Assembly: GCA_029261435.1 (NCBI GenBank)
Contig: JAJDBI010000200.1
Coordinates: 1 to 8,237 of the forward strand
Reading direction: 5' to 3'
Length of the DNA stretch: 8,237 nt
Origin: Nitrospinaceae bacterium
Lineage (GTDB): Bacteria > Nitrospinota > Nitrospinia > Nitrospinales > VA-1
In this document: positions 5,920 through 8,237 of the stretch, one piece after another
Numbering within the stretch: position 1 is the first letter of the stretch
How the letters are laid out: each line of letters opens with the position of its first letter
Program-made: the position numbers and the translations under genes
Notes under the pieces: model-generated
Databases searched by the model: none
Told to the model about the DNA's origin: nothing
Seen by the model: the letters and a program-made list of their open reading frames with translations, nothing else

Positions 5920-6153
5920 ATGGATACTATGGGGAAAAGACTGCAATCCTGGCGGGAATCGGAAAAACTATCGATCTATGATCTGGCAAGCATAACCTCT
6001 GTCAAGGCCGAGGAGTTATATTTAATAGAAACCGATCAGTCCCAGCCTACATGGGATGTATTAAATAAACTTGGAATATGCACCCAATTGGATTTTCGTT
6101 GGTTTCTCCTGGGCACAAGCGAACCCATTTCCAAGCATCTTGTATATGATTAA
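5920..6153 (+). CDS. Small XRE/Cro-CI-type helix-turn-helix protein
   Basis: From the ATG at 5920 the protein is 77 residues and consists almost wholly of one XRE-like domain: MGKRLQSWRESEKLS helix 1, the helix-turn-helix IYDLASITSVKAEELYLIE, then TDQSQPTWDVLNKLG and a short hydrophobic end with the motif RWFLLG. The DLAS...V...EL...IE spacing is the classic XRE signature. AAAAGGAG five bases upstream favours this start; a GTG at 5860 would add 20 residues and has only a weak AGGA. There is no toxin gene next to it and no sensor domain. It diverges from the small basic protein and degenerate receiver genes and may regulate them, itself, or both. Confidence 0.75.
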   Translation: MDTMGKRLQSWRESEKLSIYDLASITSVKAEELYLIETDQSQPTWDVLNKLGICTQLDFRWFLLGTSEPISKHLVYD

Positions 6154-6177
6154 TTGAAGGCAGTTAGATATATAGAG

Positions 6178-6199
6178 CTCTCCCGCTGGGAAGAGTTTT
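6178..6199 (+). terminator. Likely intrinsic terminator of the XRE-like gene
   Basis: CTCTCCC pairs with GGGAAGAG (one bulged A) across the loop GCT, followed at once by TTTT (6196-6199), 25 bases after the XRE stop. The short T-tract makes it a moderate terminator. Confidence 0.5.
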
Positions 6200-6275
6200 G
6201 AAAGAGGGCCAGTAATCAGTGGACTATTGATTTTTGAGTGTTACCCTTAAATACATTATTCTTGCGTTATTACTT

Positions 6276-6977
6276 TCAGTTAGCATCTTTTTTTGAAGAA
6301 GAATATTGATAATATTCTCCTGCTTTCTTAAGAATCTCTTCTGCCTCAGTAACCCCGGAAAAACCTTTATATTCTACCGTCCCAGGGCCTTTATAATTTA
6401 AAAACCAGATCTTTAAAATAGCAGTAATTCCGGGAAATTTTTCATCAAGCTCTTCCAGTGAGTTAACTTTATAGAAGGGTGAATTTGGACTAACTGTTAT
6501 TAACTTGTCATCCATTTCCATATTATCTGATAATTTTAAAATCCCTATCAGTTTTCCATTGGCAATACTTCCTCTGAGCATAGGCGGCCCCAGAACAATC
6601 GCATCCAAAGGGTCACCATCTCCACCTGACTCTTTGGGGAGAAGAGTTTGAGGGATCATTCCATAATTTCCTGGATAGCCAATATACTTAACATGCCTGG
6701 GTTTGCCCTTTTTAAAATTCCACGCCAGAACACCGTCCTGCTTTCTAACTTCCCATTTATCCGTCCCACCAGCGGGAATTTCAATTACCACATTAAGTCG
6801 ATTCTCTGAATTGAAGCTGGGAATATCCTTCAATAAGTTTTTTTCAGAGACAAGAGTATAGGGATCAAGATAAGTTAGCCCTGGAGCAACGCCAAAATAA
6901 GTAGCCGCTCCTTTTCCGTATAAAATTGAAGGCACTAAACAACAAAAAAGTATCAAAATACAATGCTTATAGACCAT
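6276..6977 (-). CDS. ppa: Exported family I inorganic pyrophosphatase
   Basis: The enzyme hydrolyses pyrophosphate to two phosphates with divalent metal ions. The 233-residue protein matches soluble family I pyrophosphatases. Catalytic residues can be lined up with E. coli Ppa: IEIPAG (Glu66), KWEV (Lys74, Glu76), Arg94, YPGNYG (Tyr101, Tyr105), the signature DGDPLD (Asp120, 122, 125), SDNMEMDDK (Asp151, Asp156, Lys158) and NYKGPG (Tyr195, Lys196), so it should be active. The unusual part is the N-terminus: MVYKHCILILFCCLVPSIL is a signal peptide or anchor, followed by about 40 extra residues. Cytosolic Ppa lacks this, so activity outside the cytoplasm is inferred. No lipobox Cys is placed properly. 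AAAGGAG six bases before the ATG is a strong ribosome site. It is convergent with the XRE gene and divergent from selO. Confidence 0.9.
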   Translation of the reverse strand: MVYKHCILILFCCLVPSILYGKGAATYFGVAPGLTYLDPYTLVSEKNLLKDIPSFNSENRLNVVIEIPAGGTDKWEVRKQDGVLAWNFKKGKPRHVKYIGYPGNYGMIPQTLLPKESGGDGDPLDAIVLGPPMLRGSIANGKLIGILKLSDNMEMDDKLITVSPNSPFYKVNSLEELDEKFPGITAILKIWFLNYKGPGTVEYKGFSGVTEAEEILKKAGEYYQYSSSKKDAN

Positions 6978-7275
6978 CGTTAACTCCTTTCCTGTTTGTC
7001 TTTCCAGGTCATTTTACAGGGCATATTTTTCTCGGGCAAAATGGATATTGACCTGTATTAAATAATTGTATCTATTATAAGCTCAGGGTTCTATATGGAA
7101 CCCACGACATTGATAAATTAAAGCCATATCGACCTTCATTTTTACAATTTGTTTATGTGCCCGTCATGCGGGCTGTAAAATAATATCAAACCTATCCCGG
7201 CTGAATAACATCCAATAACCTGACCCTTTTTTTACCAGGAGAGAAATGATGTCTGACAACGCTGGGAGAATATAG
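6978..7275. other. Divergent intergenic region between ppa and selO, with inverted repeats
   Basis: It should contain both promoters. A perfect TATAAT in the ppa direction lies at 7079-7074, without a clear -35. In the selO direction TTGACC (7048-7053) and TCTATT (7071-7076) are 17 bases apart, a weak candidate. Two perfect hairpins are seen: GGGTTC/GAACCC (7086-7103) and GCCCG-TCATG-CGGGC (7159-7173), the latter flanked by TTTACA and TGTAAA. Neither has a T-tract, so they are not simple terminators. Confidence 0.4.
7246..7275 (+). other. Possible 9-codon leader ORF ending directly before selO
   Basis: AGGAGA precedes an ATG at 7246 that encodes MMSDNAGRI and stops at TAG (7273-7275), immediately followed, in the same frame, by the selO ATG. 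It could be a leader peptide allowing coupled reinitiation, or the old N-terminus of SelO cut off by an amber codon. Confidence 0.35.
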
Positions 7276-8237
7276 ATGGTAGAGTCAACTGAGACAATGG
7301 ATGCGCAAGATAATTTACATCCGCACTTTAACTTCGATAACAGTTTCGCCCGCAGCCTTGAAGGCTTTTTCAAGCTCTGCAAGGCAGAACCTGCGGTTGC
7401 ACCGAAAATGTTGCAGTTCAACCATGCGCTGGCCGAAGAGCTTGGCCTTGACCCGGTCGCGCTCGATTCGGAGGCAGGTTTGGAGATTTTTTCCGGTAAT
7501 GCAGCACCCGAAGGTTCAGAACCACTGGCCCAGGCTTATGCAGGTCACCAGTTTGGCGGATTCTCACCGCAACTGGGGGATGGACGTGCGCTCCTTCTTG
7601 GTGAAGTGCTCGACACTCAACAACGTCGTCGCGATATTCAGCTGAAAGGTTCGGGACGCACCCCGTTTTCTCGCGGCGGAGATGGCAAGGCGGGTCTTGG
7701 TCCCGTATTGCGCGAATATCTGGTGGGGGAAGGCATGCATGCGCTCGGCATCCCGACAACACGCGCACTGGCGGCTGTCACCACCGGGGGTGACGTTTAT
7801 CGGGAATCCCGTTTACCGGGTGCTGTTCTCACCCGGGTTGCAGCCAGCCACATCCGTGTCGGGACCTTCGAGTATGGTGCTGCGCGTGGAGACGAAGTCA
7901 AAGTCCGTGCGCTCGCCGATTATGCTATTGCACGACATTATCCCGATGCAGCCGATGCTAAAAATCCTTATCTGGCATTCTTCGATGCTGTCATCGATGC
8001 CCAGGCCGCCCTGGTAGCGCGCTGGATGAGTATCGGTTTCATTCATGGGGTGATGAACACCGACAACATGACGATCTCCGGCGAGACGATTGATTACGGA
8101 CCCTGTGCCTTTATGGATAACTATGCGCAGGGCACGGTATTCAGCTCGATCGACCAGCATGGTCGTTATGCCTATGCAAACCAGCCGGTGATTCTATCGT
8201 GGAACTTGACCCGATTGGCAGAAACGCTGGTTCGGTT
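7276..8237 (+). CDS. selO: Protein adenylyltransferase SelO/YdiU (3' end outside window)
   Basis: SelO is a pseudokinase-fold enzyme that transfers AMP from ATP to protein hydroxyl groups; in bacteria and mitochondria it has been linked to redox stress. About 320 of the usual 480-500 residues are in the window. Landmarks are in order: FDNSFARSL near the start, AYAGHQFGG at about 88-95, IQLKGSGRTPFSRGGDGKA with the ATP-binding Lys124, LREYLVGEGMHALGIPTTRAL, RVAASHIRVGTFEY, HGVMNTDNM at 257-265 with metal-binding Asn261 and Asp263, and DYGPCAFMD starting at Asp273, the DFG equivalent. The active site is intact as far as visible. The ATG at 7276 follows an in-frame TAG and has GGGAG seven bases upstream. 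The wording resembles alphaproteobacterial SelO as I remember it, and the gene is GC-richer than its neighbours (34 of 60 bases G/C at 7561-7620), suggesting acquisition by transfer. Confidence 0.94.
   Translation, partial: MVESTETMDAQDNLHPHFNFDNSFARSLEGFFKLCKAEPAVAPKMLQFNHALAEELGLDPVALDSEAGLEIFSGNAAPEGSEPLAQAYAGHQFGGFSPQLGDGRALLLGEVLDTQQRRRDIQLKGSGRTPFSRGGDGKAGLGPVLREYLVGEGMHALGIPTTRALAAVTTGGDVYRESRLPGAVLTRVAASHIRVGTFEYGAARGDEVKVRALADYAIARHYPDAADAKNPYLAFFDAVIDAQAALVARWMSIGFIHGVMNTDNMTISGETIDYGPCAFMDNYAQGTVFSSIDQHGRYAYANQPVILSWNLTRLAETLVR

Noticed and set aside
7301..8160. Several 110-116 codon ORFs on both strands over selO
   Set aside because: They are other-frame readings of a GC-rich, clearly conserved selO gene.

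Overview
The window suggests a Gram-negative bacterium of moderate to low GC. Several products carry export signals, one resembles the periplasmic CpxP/Spy/ZraP family, and both tRNA genes encode their CCA end. I cannot place the species. A marine lineage such as Nitrospinota is a guess only.

Layout, left to right. Positions 1-364 look like the edge of an integrated element: the C-terminus of a tyrosine recombinase runs toward the 3' end of a tRNA-Pro(TGG) gene, with a strong hairpin terminator between them. Positions 414-1314 hold, on the minus strand, a secreted His/Lys-rich protein ending in an LTXXQ (CpxP/Spy-like) domain, and a tRNA-Arg(TCG). Positions 1591-2412 carry a membrane-anchored HtrA-like serine protease domain whose catalytic Asp appears to be Asn, directly abutted by a 50-residue single-span membrane protein. 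A 318-base AT-rich gap follows, then a small exported protein of unknown function (2731-3087).

Positions 3187-4817 form a compact stress-type locus. An Rrf2-family regulator and a dihydrofolate-reductase-like (RibD_C) protein are transcribed leftward, and an AhpD/carboxymuconolactone-decarboxylase-like protein rightward. The shared control region holds inverted repeats and a good promoter that would make the Rrf2 mRNA leaderless. Positions 4968-6153 hold an unfamiliar regulatory cluster: a receiver-like protein lacking the phospho-acceptor Asp and the conserved Lys, a 59-residue basic protein just upstream of it, and a divergent small XRE-type HTH protein.

Positions 6276-6977 encode a family I inorganic pyrophosphatase with a signal peptide and a complete active site. 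The window ends inside selO (protein AMPylase/YdiU). It is visibly GC-richer than its neighbours, and a short in-frame ORF ending in TAG sits immediately before its ATG.

The least familiar parts are the degenerate receiver/59-residue/XRE cluster and the inactive-looking HtrA domain with its membrane microprotein. Their functions cannot be settled from sequence alone.
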